Shown here one piece after another: positions 1-13,081 of a DNA stretch of 64,000 bases; positions within the stretch are counted from its first letter, which is position 1; each line of letters begins with the position of its first letter. The notes below the pieces were generated by a model. The model ran no database searches and had not been told where the DNA came from. It saw nothing but the letters and a program-made list of their open reading frames with translations. Source of the DNA: Dendrophyllia cribrosa (Eukaryota > Cnidaria > Anthozoa > Scleractinia > Dendrophylliidae); contig JAJLRJ010000010.1 in assembly GCA_024195265.1 (NCBI GenBank), positions 11,570,154 through 11,634,153 of the forward strand. The letters are read 5' to 3'. A program made the translations under genes and the position numbers.

Positions 1-79
1 AACATGAACTGTTCTATTCGAAAAGAACTTACAAGAATTGTCTTGATGGAAAATCACATTTAAGTTGAGTCATGGTTAA

Positions 80-278
80 TCAGTCTGAGGATCCTGATTC
101 ACTGCTGCTTAAATCTTCACCACCACTGTGACAAATATCAACAAGGTCCAAACCAAGATCAGCATTTGATTTCTTGGAAGTCGCTCTTTGTTTGTACTTC
201 TTTCTCTTTTGTTGATGCATCCGTCTTGGTTTGTCATTGTACCAAGCTGCTACTGCTTTTGCCACATACATTCCTGAG

Positions 279-280
<2 letters not shown>
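80..280 (-). pseudogene. Short unidentified minus-strand ORF remnant
   Basis: An open frame on the minus strand ends in a Lys/Arg-rich then Ser/Glu/Asp-rich tail (SSSESGSSD, stop at 80-82). Its apparent upstream part is only the translated poly-A/poly-T run at 281-311, so it has no credible start. The basic-then-acidic tail resembles the C-terminus of some transposase-derived proteins, but I do not recognise a family. It may also be chance. Confidence 0.15.

Positions 281-311
<31 letters not shown>
281..311. repeat. Poly-T tract (31 nt)
   Basis: An uninterrupted T run. It could be the reverse-strand poly-A tail of a retrotransposed sequence or a simple homopolymer. No flanking duplication was identified. 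Confidence 0.8.
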
Positions 312-316
<5 letters not shown>

Positions 317-561
317 TTTGGCTGGTAAATTTGATCGGTAATTACCGATCACCGGCCGTTATTTCCAACCCTGAATATTGGCCAAGTTATGACATCATGT
401 GCCAATTGGCACTCTTAGGGCTTTAATTAAGGGTTAAAGCTTATTTCGGATAGATACATATTTGTCCTGATGAAGGGCTAGAGCTTGAAATGTCAACTTT
501 GGAATCTGTTTGCAGTGGCCAATTTATATGTTATTTACTCATCATGGAAATGTTGTTGGTA

Positions 562-770
562 CAGTGGAACCCCGCCTAACGGACACCCCAGTATAACGGA
601 CAGTTTTATAAGTCCTGGTGGAAAGTTTAATAATTATACATTTTCTGTTAAAAAGACCCTGTTACAATGGACACCCGTTATAACGGACAATGGACACTTT
701 TTTATAGCCCGAACAGAAACATTTAATACAAAATCAACGGACAGTCTGAGTACAATCTTTCGTCACACCA
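562..770 (+). mobile_element. Tigger/pogo-like DNA transposon end
   Basis: After a TA dinucleotide the sequence begins CAGTGGAACCCCGCCTAACG, and the phrase 'aacggacac' recurs several times within 150 bp. This form (CAGT...CC.C...TAACGGACACC after TA) is typical of Tc1/mariner-superfamily pogo/Tigger ends. Only one end is visible and there is no transposase ORF, so this is a relic or a non-autonomous copy. The right limit is approximate. Confidence 0.4.
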
Positions 771-1264
771 TTACGCTAATGGCTGCACTAATACTGTACG
801 ATTAAAAATATCCGTCTGGATATCGTATGTGACAAAAGTTGACCACAGTGGCGAGACAGAAACGTAAGCTAAGACTACTACTGATAGTATGTTCAGTGTG
901 CAGTCTTCTTTTTATGTACAAGCATGAGTATCACATTTGTTTGCTTCAATTAACAACTATTCACCGAAGTGGATGTTGAGCAAGAACGTGATTACACTGA
1001 AAATGCAAATACACCTACTAAGTAGGCTCAATTTTACATAAATTACATGTTAATGATTGTCTAATAATTTATTTTAAGTGAAATGGTGAGTTGAACAAAA
1101 AAAAACCACTTATTTTAACTGTTACATGTAATAAATGAACATGATATGTGCCATCAAGTTAAAATACTCAGTTAATATACAGGTATTTGAGAAACTTTCC
1201 AATTTTTTACATATTAACAATTGAGGTAAAATTAAATATTGTCTTATTTGCATTGCATTTCTAG

Positions 1265-1516
1265 ATTTTGCATCTGTTGTCAGAATTGTTAACTCTTCAA
1301 ACACAGTGAATGAGGGTGGTTCTTTTAACATGACTTGTGAGGCATCTGGTGACCCTAAGCTAAATGTTCATTGGATTGAAGTAGACAATGGTCAGCGCAC
1401 TGATGGCAACATACTGAACTTCCCAAACATCAACAGAATTGATGCTGGACAATACAAATGTGAAGCAGACAATGTCTGTGGCAGTAACACTACGGTCCAG
1501 ACTGTCGAGGTGTACT
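1265..1516 (+). CDS. Ig-domain exon A (type 1)
   Basis: This 252-nt phase 1-1 exon lies between acceptor ...catttctag and donor gtaagt. It encodes an I-set-like Ig domain: the B-strand Cys is in 'FNMTCEASGDP', the C-strand Trp in 'VHWIE', and the F-strand motif is 'DAGQYKCEA'. As in the other type-1 exons there are two extra cysteines, one in 'NVCGS' and one at the exon end ('EVYC'), suggesting a second disulphide or a link to the next domain. It is the first exon of the receptor gene visible in the window. It is more diverged from the other type-1 exons than they are from each other. Confidence 0.8.
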
Positions 1517-4500
1517 GTAAGTACTAATTACATGTACTCTGTATTGTCATTAAGCTACACTATACATTATTAAATTTTGTAACAAAAGTGTAACAATTGC
1601 AGTTATGGAGGAGAGGGTAAAAGTTATAAATAGGCACTTTCGACCTCATACCCTACCTTAAGCGTTTTTATTTATTAAAAAAGGTGCCATGATTAAATTC
1701 TTTGCATGGTGTGGAAACATTACAAATAGAACCATAAGTAAGGTGTATTCATTGAGTAAAACAATTAATATACGCACGTCATATTCAACTAAAGATGCAC
1801 AACTGCAAGTTAAATAAGATTTACACATACGATGCTCAAATTTAATTCCTTTTAATTAAGAAATTGATACAGTTGCATTCTAATTACATCGATGTAACTC
1901 TATTAAAGTAAGTTAAAATTCAATTACAACTGTTCAATAACTAAAATGAATCACATAGCAACTCATTTGTCACAATATTCCAAATTAAAATTAACACAAC
2001 GTCATCAATAACCTAACTCAGTAATACTTCTGGATATGACAATCAAATTTTCCAAAAACAAACTGACTCCAACTTTATTTATATCAGCCACACAGAAATC
2101 AGTTCTGATTTTTTGACCAGCTGTAAAGTCCTCTGTTATGCAGTTTTGTCATTATTTATTTGTATTCTATTGAACTTGTCATCCAGTACAGCATTGTACT
2201 TCAATGTTGTCACACTTAACGGTGGGGATGGGTTGATTGAGAGGGAAAGGGGAGGTTTTTAAGGGGCTATGTCATGATGCTTTTTATGTTTTTGGTTAAG
2301 ACTGTGTTACAATTAAAACTGAGGATTTTATTTCAAATACGAAATGCTGTTAGATCAACAAGAACAACATATTATACATTGTAAAGTGAAGTTTTGATAG
2401 GAAAAACAAACCATCACCAGTTTTTAGCAAATTTTCCAAAAACATCCAACAAACTTGAAAAAATTGGCCCAACTATTTTCAAGTTGCAGTCCATTTCCAT
2501 CCTGGCCATCTGTAGTCCAAGACACTTATTTATAGTGTCAGCGCACTTGTAAGGTCATTTTAAACAAAAATAGGCCATTATTTTTGGTGTTTTTGGCCTT
2601 TCAAAGTGACAAAAAAAATTGGTGACAATTAAAAGTCCCTAATTTAAAATCGCACATTCACATGTCCACAGTTATGTACCTGTTCTCAAGTACTTAAAAC
2701 AATCTGAATAATTCATTTAAGTTTAACTCTTGTCAAATTGAAGAAGATTCCAAATTCTTTCTATATTCAATTTAACTCTAGCAGAAACAGTATTAATGTC
2801 AATGTGGTTAATTTTATTTGTTCTTTTAATAGTAATAGCCTTCAAAAAAACTTTTAAAGTAAACAAAGAAAATAAACTTATTCACTAAGTTAAAACAAAT
2901 CCAACAATGCCAAGTATATTGCAGCTACATAGAAATAATATTAATAAAAAGGTAGTCATTTATAGCAAATACTATCCTCTCCTGGTTGTCTGATTTTTAC
3001 TAATAAAAGAACACCATACAATGAAAATTTGCAGTACTTACACATGTACAAAGAGGGAGCTTTAACCTGTATTAAGGCAATTTAGGGAAGCGAAAGAGAT
3101 AAAAAAAGTAGTTTCCCATAAAAATAAACTAGGTACGTAACCTTACTTTCTTGATCAAACACCGGGGGTGTTTATTTAAAACTCGACCTTGTGAACCCGA
3201 CATTTATTTATTATTTATTTGAACGTGTTGTCAAAACAAGCAGGGTAATTTTTCATGATCACATTTTACGTTTTCTATTTCATACAGCGGTTTGCACTAA
3301 CTCGAGACCCATCGCACTCATCACACTTGATATAAAAAATTCCGCAAACATTGTTTATCAGAGGACATGTATGACAATGACCAATTTCTATTAAAACAAA
3401 TTTTGTTTTTTTACTATAACAAAAACGTTTTAATTGGAACCATCATGTTCAATTTGGCCTCAAAATCCAAAGAAATGAACTTCAGTAAAAAAGGGATCGA
3501 ATGCATTGAAACTTTTGATTTCACAGACAGGAATACAAAGTAATCTTCTCAGTCATTCGTTTATTTACATTTCGTTTCACTTCGTAATGAGCATATTTTT
3601 CTCTGTGATAGTGACGCAAGCTTCCTGAATGACGTCTAGCGTTTTGCGTCCTCTTTCGACTGGAATGAGTTTGCCAGATTACCGAAGTCCTTGTGTCAAC
3701 AACCATCATCCCAAGTTCTGCTCCGAACGTTTGAGCTTTGACTAGCGTGGATTTTTTTAACAATGGCAATGTAACATTTGATTAGAAACGGCGAAAATTC
3801 GCCAAAACTAGACAGAGAAAGCAGCTATCTTGCAAAACAAAGTGGCTGAATTTCTTTTTGAAGGCAAAATCATTTCTTTTTTTACCCTGCACTAGACGCC
3901 GGTGGCATGATCAATGACGTCATGGTTTGTAGTCTTATAAACAGTAGCTCTCGGCCAATGAGCGCACAGGAAATCAGTGTTTATAGTTATGGTAAAAAAG
4001 AGAATATATCACTTAATAAACTGTAATAAAATATTAACCAGAAATTTAAGTGATGTTCCCTGACCTTGAGACTTTAATTTGTCTGTCTTTTAAGGACGTT
4101 CACGCGAATATCTTCTGACATTGATTTTGTTGTAAACCTGTTGCTAGAGCTACTCTTGTCAGAAATTCAAAACAAATTAGGGGGTCACCGTCTTCGTTTC
4201 CGAGATAAGATATCTGAATAATGATCCTAATTTTAATAAATTGGTCTTCCTTTCTGGATATGGCCCCAATGTCTGTAAGTCTAAAAATATTGCAAACGAA
4301 TCTTTCAAATGCAACCTAATATGCCAAATTTTATTCAACTGGTGACGATCCTAAAAGGAAATCTAATCTTTAATATTTACTATTTGTTAAAAAGTTATAG
4401 AATAGCCTTTGCTAAACACGGGCAGCTAAAATGCATCTCTTTTTTGAAAATAAAGACTTTTTGTTGTTGTTGTTATTGGTACATTTGTTCAGTGTTTATA

Positions 4501-5590
4501 CTGGCTCAAATAACCGAGGTAAACCTGTCATCAATCACAATCAAATCGAATTGGCGGCAAATTCTAAAATCCACGCATAAAATGCCCGCGTTTATAAGAG
4601 AAGCTGTGGCTTGTAGCCCTCGCGTTTTATTTTCTTGTTTTTGAGCTGCAAACTCAGGTTTCAAGATTTCAGCGGCTCTTACTTCCGCATCACCTCAAGA
4701 AGTCGAGGCGAAAGCGATTAATTTTACTTCAAATTGCTCTTGGAAAGACTAAGGCGCACTAGACGTGCGTGGTCATGACCGAGAAACCAATTCTGGTTTG
4801 AAACTCTTTTGCACGGACATTTCATTGAAGATCGGAGGAAAGAGAACTTCAGAATATCCAGACGTACGTTCGATTACATTGTCCGAGTGGTTGGTCCGGA
4901 TCTGGCAAAGAAGGACACTAGATTGCGTGAATGTATTCCGGTAAACAAGCGACTGGCTGTGGCATTGTGGCGATTGTTGTTCGTCGTCGTAAGGTTTAAT
5001 GTCTTTCAGGTCTTTGTTTTTTGCCATGACTCGTAATAGATTCAAAACAAACGTCGCGAAAACGTGATCGAATGAAACTGATGCAATCTCCACACCACGG
5101 GTTGTGAAATACTATGCGACCACAAGCGGATATATCTGTCATCTCGACCTTGGTTACCGACCTAAACCATGATCTTACCTTGGTTAATTGTCTTGGGCGG
5201 CGTTTACTATGGTATCAGTTGGCGTTTACACTCGCAAAATATTTACCTAATAGGTAAGTTAACTCCAATACCTCGGTAAAACGCTCAAGTCTAAACACGG
5301 CATTAAACGGCAAAGCATATGAAACGTATCGTACACAGGGTATACTGGTTACATGTATACAGGGTACACGGAGTGTAATGCGGGTACACAGGGTATACGG
5401 GGTACTCATTCTTTCATGGTAACAATCAATTATACAATACCGAATTCAAATAAACACCAGTAAATGCCAGGCGCTTTTATTTACTTTGTTAACCCGGTGT
5501 TAATTTGAACGCGGCGTTTATTCTTTATGCATGTAAAGTCAGTTAAATTATGACCAATGATTTTAAGAACCTACCCACCCACCCTCCACC

Positions 5591-5621
<31 letters not shown>

Positions 5622-7586
5622 AAGAAAACTACGAATTTTTTATTTCAGGCAGCTGTGAAAATTCACCTTAAAGGTGGTTGTTGTACTACACACTATGCAT
5701 TTCTACTTGACAGGACTTTGTACGTCAAGTTTTAAACTATTTTTTAGAACTTTTTTATGGCTTCCAATGCAACTGGCCAGGCAACATCACCTCATGATGT
5801 GGGAGGAAGCATGTCTTGACAACTCCGCCTTTCACAGTTCTTGCTTTTTGATTGGCCAGTTGAAGGACAAAACCAATATTTTATTAAAATATACCAGGAA
5901 GTAGTACAAAAAAACTCATACAAACTTTGCCGGATTGCAACTGTGTTGAAAAGTCAGCTATCTGTTTAGTTTGTAGAAAAGCGGGTGTATAGCTAATGCG
6001 GGTGCATATAACTGGGAGCCATGTGTTGATTGACAACCAGGACCAGAATAAGTTGGAGTTGCACATGGAAATATCAAACATAACAGAGTAGACAAGAATC
6101 AGTTCTCGCAAAGGCAGGCACATAAGAACTATTAAGAGTGAACCATTGTTCTTATTAGCATGATGGTGGACCACCACTTCAATCCCCTACTGTCCCCCAT
6201 GGCTTTTACAAAAAGGGCATGGAATACTGACATCTTCAGGCATCAGTGGACAGACAGAGAATTTACTTCAGTCTTTACCTTGCGGAATTAGACACAGATG
6301 AAGGAGACACCATAATTACTAGCCTTTGGGATGAAATAGTAACGGCCAATGATTTATTAGTTTTGATCTTTGGTGATGTGGAAGCAGAAAACTTTCGAGG
6401 TATGACATTATGTTAAGTGTCGGAAGACTGGGCATGAAAGTATATATGACGGAAAAAATATTTTTCGCTTATAAAAAATAATGATGCCGGGCCAACAGAG
6501 ACTGCAAAACATTGGCCTAAACTCCTGCTTCTTTAGCACCAATTAAGAGGAGAAAGATAGATGGTGAGACAGTTTACACATGAACTTCATGAAGATAGCC
6601 TGATATTGTGGACAGCTGGTGTTCAAACTGACCTTTCAAAAAACATTAATTCGTCTTCACCACCGATGGACCCTCAAGGAAGCTTTCAAGCAAGAATAAC
6701 GTTTTAATCATTTCTGTTATTTTTCTTCATGGACAACAGGTTTTTTATATCGTTGTCGTTTGTCAGTTAAAGAGTAACTACAGAAGAAATTCACTGAAAA
6801 AATGACGACTTCAGGAGATGAACAAGAAGAAAAGATCTGAAAATTTTCGTATTTTTTTCTCAGTATTTTTGTTTGTTTTTGTTTTTCACGTTTGCGTAAA
6901 ACTTGTCATCTGGATTAGCAGGGAATAGACTTTTGTTATAAGCCTCAGTGTCTTTTCGGCTTTCATGACTTTTCCATTGAAGGGCTCGTATGAAGCGACC
7001 AGATAAACCTAATTTCTATTGTAGCGATGAATTGTTCTTCCTGAATGTGGAATCTGTTTCCCAATTGCAACTAACTTCGTATTGGGGTTTTGGCTTTCAG
7101 TTTTACAAAGGTATGGTTTCATCTTATGATATATCCTAGTACACTCTAGCTGCACTATTTGGGAAGGATTTTTGTTGCACTTATTTATTTGATTTGCTTT
7201 TGCATTTTTACCATTCTTTTACACTACAAAGGTTGGAGATAATTACATTTATTAATCCAGCATAAATCATACTAATACTAAATAATATCGATGGTTTTAT
7301 TCTTGGTAAAGAGACATCTCTTGTTTTAACCCTCCATCACTTTTAATTTACATCAAGTGAAAAAAAAAAACTAGAAGTAAGGTGTCTAACAGTCAGACTA
7401 ATGACTAACCCCTGCAATTCCTGATTAAATAGTAATTACCGATTCAAATTAAATGTGGTGCAGCTACTTTCATTGACAACTATCATTTAAATTTATGTTT
7501 ATATCATGAGAGCTCTGCACTCAAAACTGATTGAACATTATGTTTAATTCTCAACATTAAAATACATAATTGTGCTTTTTTTGCAG
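1517..7586. other. Long intron, no gene recognised
   Basis: About 6 kb between Ig exons A and B. I see AT-rich unique sequence, short open frames without recognisable motifs, and a C-then-A homopolymer tract at 5589-5624. No additional Ig exon with the YxC signature was found on the + strand. Confidence 0.6.
5589..5624. repeat. Poly-C / poly-A low-complexity tract
   Basis: A run of C (over 20 nt) passes straight into a run of A within the intron before Ig exon B. It is prone to assembly and sequencing length error. Confidence 0.85.
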
Positions 7587-7856
7587 TTAAACCAGATACT
7601 GTTGAATTGTTAACTAACACAACTGAGAACACAGACTGCTCTGATTTGTGGGTGAATTTCACTTGCAATGCATCTGAAGCCAATCCAGCAGTTTACAACT
7701 TTCTACTTTATAAGAAAGATGGGGGCATCAGTTCCAACAAGATTGGGACATGGACTGAAATTCTGTCAGTTGGAGGACAACATATGTACAGTTGCCAGGC
7801 ACAACACATTGTGGAAAATGTTAATAGCTCAAACATCGTTACCCTGGCTGTGAATG
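7587..7856 (+). CDS. Ig-domain exon B (type 2)
   Basis: This 270-nt phase 1-1 exon has acceptor tttttttgcag and donor gtaagt. It encodes an Ig-like domain of the second type. The B-strand Cys is in 'NFTCNAS', the usual C-strand Trp is replaced by an aromatic/Leu pattern ('NFLLYKK'), and the F-strand Cys is in 'MYSCQAQ'. An additional Cys ('TDCSD') lies just before the B strand, as in exons D and F. It has several Asn glycosylation sequons (for example NTT, NFT, NAS). It alternates with type-1 exons, so type 1 plus type 2 forms the repeated unit of this gene. Confidence 0.78.
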
Positions 7857-8304
7857 GTAAGTTTTGGTAAATAAATAAAATTAAGCAATGTACACCTTCA
7901 ATGCACGTGACTGCGTACATATGTGTAGGTTATTCATTGGCTAAAAAAAGATTAGCTTGGACTGTCCTATCACAGCCTACTGGGTGAGTCACAATACTGC
8001 CAAAAAGAGAAAATTCTTTAAAGGGAAACCACTTAAAAAATATTTTTTATATAATTCAACTCTTTTAAAACTTGAAGAGATTACACACTTGTGCGTTGGC
8101 AAACCAGTCTTTTAATATTCGTTTTTGGGCTGTTGTTTTTACAATTTCAAAGTTAAGTCTACATTGTAACAAATGCATTTATTTACACTTTACATCTATT
8201 GTTTGCTAGAGTTGCCATTATTCCAGAGCCTTAAAACACTCGCGTCGCGTCGCGTTCTCCATGTTTAGTTATTCAGAATCATTTTAACTATTTTGTTTTT
8301 GCAG

Positions 8305-8550
8305 TTCCTGCATCTGTGAAGCCGATACAAAACCAAACTGTTGAGGAAGGTAACAGCACAGCTTTGTACTGTGATGCATCTAGGAATCCTGATCCAACCG
8401 TTACCTGGTCAAAAGTTGGTGGTGAAGTGATCGTTGAGGGAAACTGGTTAAACTTCACCAACATCAACAGATCTGAAGCTGGACAATACAAGTGCCAAGC
8501 AAACAACACTTGTGGAAATGTTTCTGAAATGGCAAGCATTGACGCGCAGT
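8305..8550 (+). CDS. Ig-domain exon C (type 1)
   Basis: This 246-nt phase 1-1 exon has acceptor tttttgcag and donor gtaaga. It encodes an I-set-like Ig domain with B-strand Cys ('ALYCDAS'), C-strand Trp ('VTWSK') and F-strand 'EAGQYKCQA'. The Asp usual in DxGxYxC is Glu here. The extra Cys pair of type 1 is present ('NNTCGN' and terminal 'AQC'). At nucleotide level it is very close to exon E (10237), so the two arose by recent duplication. Confidence 0.85.
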
Positions 8551-8908
8551 GTAAGAATACCAGTTCAATAATGATTTCATTATTTCTGTTTTGCAAATCT
8601 GCCAATAATGCAATTAAAGTACAACAATATTAATGGGAAGTGATACTATAAGAAGAAGCATTTTTAAGCACTTGCACAGATGTTCTGTGAACAAACAAAC
8701 ATTGTCGCTAAATATCGTAAGGAAATAATTCATTTAAGCGAAAAAAAAAAACAGTTTAAGTTTTCTCAGTATTTTCGGAAATGTCAGTACTTGGAGTCAA
8801 TTCGTGCATTGTTCTATATTGTAAAATTATGACAATTTGGCAACTCATTTAAATTTTTTTCTTTTTTTCATCAACCAGTTCAGCAATATTTAGAACAGAC
8901 TTAATGAT

Positions 8909-9222
8909 GAGAATAATTTCAGAATAACTTTGATTAGTGGCTAGCCTGACGTATGTACATACGTTTCATCACTGCCAAGGGACTCTTCAGAGATCTCTCT
9001 TGCTTTGCAAACTCAATGAGCATCGCGCTCAAAGTCCCATTCGCAACCAGAATGATGACAGCAATCTCGCCTTATATCGCATTAGGATTCCCGACCGCAC
9101 TAAATCGTAAAGTAAATTTTCATAATGACAATGGAAGTGTTAAGTCCCTTGGCAGGGACGAAACGTATATGTCAGGCTAGCCACTAATCAAAGTCATTCT
9201 GAAGTTATTCTCAACACTTCCA
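8909..9222. mobile_element. Inverted-repeat element (MITE) in intron
   Basis: Arms of about 80 bp (8909-8992 and 9139-9222) are near-perfect reverse complements. They share for example 'ttgattagtggctagcctga' and its complement, and 'ctgccaaggga' with 'tcccttggcag'. No transposase is inside. It lies between Ig exons C and D. Confidence 0.75.
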
Positions 9223-9505
9223 TTATCATTATGACTTAATAATGTACCTGTATTAAACACATTAAAATATTTAACAGCTAGCAAACTTCCATTCAAATGT
9301 AAGAACATTCTGTGTCTTGGAGATCACGGGGTAGCACAAAATTTTGTGGTTGTTTCTTTGGCAACTTTTTGGTGTTGCAAACACTGAATGACGTAAAAGA
9401 ATCAACCCACTCCAAAATGCAATAGCTGGCAATTAAAGGTCTTTTTTTCTCACGAACAGTAAACAAGTGATTTAAAACCGTTTTTTGTATTCTCGTTTTC
9501 TGTAG

Positions 9506-9772
9506 ATAAACCTGGAAATGTACATTTAACTGCAAACATTACAAGCAACAAAGCGTGTCAAGGAATAATTGTAACCTTCACTTGTACATCTGACGCCAAC
9601 CCAGCAGTTGACACCTTTTTGCTGTATGAAAATGAGGTCATGATTGGGAATATGGACGGATCAGGAGTATGGAAAGGGCCATTGAACACGCCTGGTCAGG
9701 TTATTTACAGATGTGAGGCTAACAATTTAGTAGGGACTGGAGGAAGCAATAATATAACTTTGAATGTTAAAG
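9506..9772 (+). CDS. Ig-domain exon D (type 2)
   Basis: This 267-nt phase 1-1 exon has acceptor ttttctgtag and donor gtgaga. It encodes a type-2 Ig-like domain: pre-B Cys ('NKACQG'), B-strand Cys ('TFTCTSD'), Trp-less C strand ('TFLLYEN') and F-strand 'VIYRCEANN'. It is the intact paralogue of exon F (15885). Its 3' end reads in frame into the donor, unlike exon F. That comparison is the basis for calling a lesion in exon F. Confidence 0.82.
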
Positions 9773-10236
9773 GTGAGATAATGTGCAGTATTGTGCAGTT
9801 AATGTTTCATAAAGTTTCCACTGATTAAGTCATGTTTATAGTGAAAGTACTTAATACTGTAAGGGTGGAGAAGATTTCAAAGCTGTGAAGAACATTGAAG
9901 AATTATAACTGTTAGCATCACTAGATCGAGTCCACAACAACTGTTACCAATTTGCTTTCGTTTAGAAAGTTTGAATGTTTCAAAAGCCAATTTTTCCCGG
10001 ATGGTCAGTTGTCACGCAGCTCTTTAGAACCTCTAATTTCATTGGACCTGTACACCACGCAGCTCTATTGTTTTTAGGTCTAGGGTCTATTGTTAGCCAT
10101 TGTTCTGTTGTTTGTTCTATTGAATGTGTTCTCAGCCAATCCTGTGAGGCGTTCCGAGTGCTACGTGGCGACCCCGGATTGTACTCGACATCAGATCCTT
10201 TTTATACACACTGTATTATGCATTCTTTTTCCTTAG

Positions 10237-10482
10237 TTCCAGCATCTGTGAGACCAATACAAAACAAGATTGTCAAGGAAGGTAACAGCACAGCTTTGTA
10301 CTGTAATGCATCTGGGAATCCTGATCCAACTGTTACCTGGTCAAAAGTTGGTGGTGAAGCGATCATTGAGGGAAACTGGTTAAACTTCACTAACATCACC
10401 AAAGCTGAAGCTGGACAATACAAGTGCCAAGCAAACAACACTTGTGGACGTGTTTCTACATTGGCAAGCATTGATGTGCAAT
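10237..10482 (+). CDS. Ig-domain exon E (type 1)
   Basis: This 246-nt phase 1-1 exon has acceptor tttttccttag and donor gtaaga. The type-1 Ig domain shows 'ALYCNAS', 'VTWSK', 'EAGQYKCQA' and the extra Cys pair 'NNTCGR' and 'DVQC'. It is nearly identical to exon C over its whole length, with mostly scattered substitutions. The open frame extends upstream past the acceptor into the intron, but homology begins at the AG. Confidence 0.85.
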
Positions 10483-12099
10483 GTAAGAACTTTAATTAAT
10501 TAAATTAAATGTCAGTTAGCTTGACTACTCTTAGTACACCATTGCGCTGATGAAGACGACACATAAATTAGCTATTTATAACCAATCAGAGCCTTAATGA
10601 GCGTGAATGATTTTATTTTTTCTTTACTTACTCTTTAGGTTTATCCTGACGTTTTTGTATTGTGTTAAACAATGATGTTTCATTTTTGGGCTGAATCAAA
10701 AGCACTGTCATCTTTTTGTGAATTACCTTAGCTACAAATGCTCATGATTGAAAGTGTAAAGTTTAGACAAACTTCTTATGGATTATCTTAGGTTTTGTTT
10801 TCGCAATTGTGAAAAAAAAATTACACCCTTGACTATCGAAGCCAGTGGAATTCTCCCTTCTAAAATTGCATTTCTCGAGGTCAAATGAGGACACATTAAA
10901 AATCAGCCATCTTGAATCTTCCATTATTCTTGCTCCAAACACAAAAGGTGTTACCTGTTTAAAATACAATGTATGTTCGTATGTAGCTATGCTCCATACA
11001 CCACTGCCTTGCTAACATTTCCATTGCAACGACACTTGGAATATAGGCTATAATGTGCTTTTATGTGAATTGGTCTGTGATGCATAAGGTTTTTAAGAAA
11101 TCTAGTCCTCCGAAATCCTTTTTTCCATGGTTTATCCTTTTGTTCGCGATTTTCAGCGGACTCGCAATTATGTTATGCGTGAGGCCTGATTTTTGGTAAC
11201 GTCATTCGCCAGTTATCCAAAGACGTTTGTATAAAACAAGAGCATCTTAAAACTACCACAATATTTGATTTCTTTAATACATATCATACAGATGTCTTAA
11301 CCATACAACTATTACGGGAATATAAAGTCAACAAATGTACTTGTTTAACCCTGGGTATGACCCATGCAAAACCAGTCACTTTATCACGTTACATGAATAT
11401 TATCGGTGTACAAAATTGAATATAATAATAAGGTTTGTATCGCAGAGGTTAGAGGGCTTGGCGTGACATTTGCTGGTTGAACAAGATGATCAGCTGACGA
11501 CTTGCTAGATAGATGGCAAGGAATACTGAATGTGAATGCATATTTGCTGAAATCTGATTTGGTTTCAGATATAATTAAAGTAACTGTAGTTATTCAAAAT
11601 AAATTTTTATTAATAATGATCAGGTTTGTGCCAATGAGGGGAATAGCCCAGTTGACAGTTGTCTGCTTAGTGACCTGGCCATTGTATGGAAGTGAGGCTG
11701 GAGTTGACCTTGTTTTAAAGGAAACTTTCCTGCTTTTGAGATGTATATTATGTTCCTATGCTAACCAGTTTTTATTCAGCATGATTTACATATGAAAAGC
11801 AGAAAAGTTTGTATCAAAACAACATCAACTCCAGTCTCCCTTACACTTAAAGGCCTGGGTACTAAGCACACAACTGTAAAATGGACTGTACATGCATCAA
11901 GAGTTCCGTGCTACTGCTCTAAGCGCATGCTCGCGTGATGAAAAAGTGAGACCTTGGGTTGTAAAAATTGCTACATCGTGATTAAATTTTTCTTTTCAAG
12001 CACAATTTTCATTAAATATTCAAGATCACGAACCGCTGAGCAAATTCCAAATTAAATATACCGAAATATAGCATATTTTACTAGTAGTAATTGGAAATT
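10483..12099. other. Intron sequence, nothing recognised
   Basis: AT-rich intron after Ig exon E. No exon, repeat pair or coding motif could be supported on either strand. Confidence 0.5.
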
Positions 12100-12195
12100 A
12101 GGGGAGTGCGTTCGACAGGGTGGGGTGATGGTACGAGGGGGTGAGGAAGTGGGAGGTGGAGGTGAGGGCCAATAGGCGGTGGTGGTGGGGGCTAG
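12100..12195 (+). repeat. G-rich GGTG/GGGT low-complexity block
   Basis: Runs of two to five G recur closely (gggtggggtgatggtacgag, then gggggtgagg, gtggtggtgggggc). This is enough for possible G-quadruplex formation on the + strand inside the intron. Biological use is unknown. Confidence 0.6.
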
Positions 12196-12410
12196 TCAAG
12201 GAGTGGTAGTTATTATATTGTCATATTCTCTGGATATTTTCAATTTAGAACTATAAAATCCAAGTCTTGTTTTGTTTACATAAAATCGCTTTTCAACCTA
12301 TGAAATTAATGAACAAACACATAAAAATGGACAACAAAATCTTCTGTTGAAAAAAAATTTATTCAAATATTCGTTAGTTTATGTTTAAAAGCAAAAATAT
12401 ATAACCTGAT

Positions 12411-12647
12411 TTGGCAATAGCAGTTATTGTAAAATTTGACCGGTACAAAGACTTCCATCTTGTGTACCCATATGCCCAGTCACTGCCTCAGCTCAATTAT
12501 CAATTATCAGTTGGCTTCCATGAAAGACAGCAGCTTCCTCTTGCACTTGCATGGGCAATGACAATTCGCAAAAGTCAAGGACTTACCTTACCTAAGGCAT
12601 GGGTAGATAACCTGAGAAAAGAAGAAGATAAGAGCCAAAAAACTTGA
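12411..12647 (+). pseudogene. PIF1-type helicase C-terminal remnant (Helitron or PIF1-like)
   Basis: A 78-residue open frame contains 'VIVKFDRYKD' and 'QLPLALAWAMTIRKSQGLTL'. The second is the C-terminal motif of PIF1/Helitron helicases (family form: PLxLAWAxTIHKSQGxTL). The His expected before KSQG is Arg here. The preceding Walker motifs are absent and there is no upstream coding sequence. It is a fragment of a mobile Helitron or of a PIF1-like gene stranded in an intron. Confidence 0.6.
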
Positions 12648-13081
12648 AGTAGGGGAAAATTAAACTAAGAGTAAATTACCTTTAACACATGTTTGTCCTA
12701 CTTACGTAATTGACAAATTATATTATTGCAAGTCTTATGATAATTATTAATTGGGGGAAGTACATACATTCCCCTAGCTGTAAAACCATGTCTAAACACT
12801 TTGGTTGGATTATAACAGAACTTATGATGGTGTTTAGTGTTATGAAATCTATTGTGCTAATGCCATTCGGTCAAGTCTGTCTTTCTCAGTCAGTCGATAC
12901 CGCAAAGTATGTGATGATTTTAAACTTGTTAACCGCTCATAGGTCATTGGCTCAATAACATATGATGATAATGTTTTATTCCTGCTAAGAGCTACATACG
13001 AGACTCCTGGAGTTTTACATTGGTCGAGTCCTACAAGTCTGAGCGCAGAGAGAAGTTGAATCTCCTAAGAAAGGCAGCTGA

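Noticed and set aside
166..426. 86-residue ORF with a long Phe run
   Set aside because: It is the translation of the poly-T tract and has no other support.
5550..5735. ORF with a Pro/Lys run
   Set aside because: It is the translated poly-C/poly-A tract.
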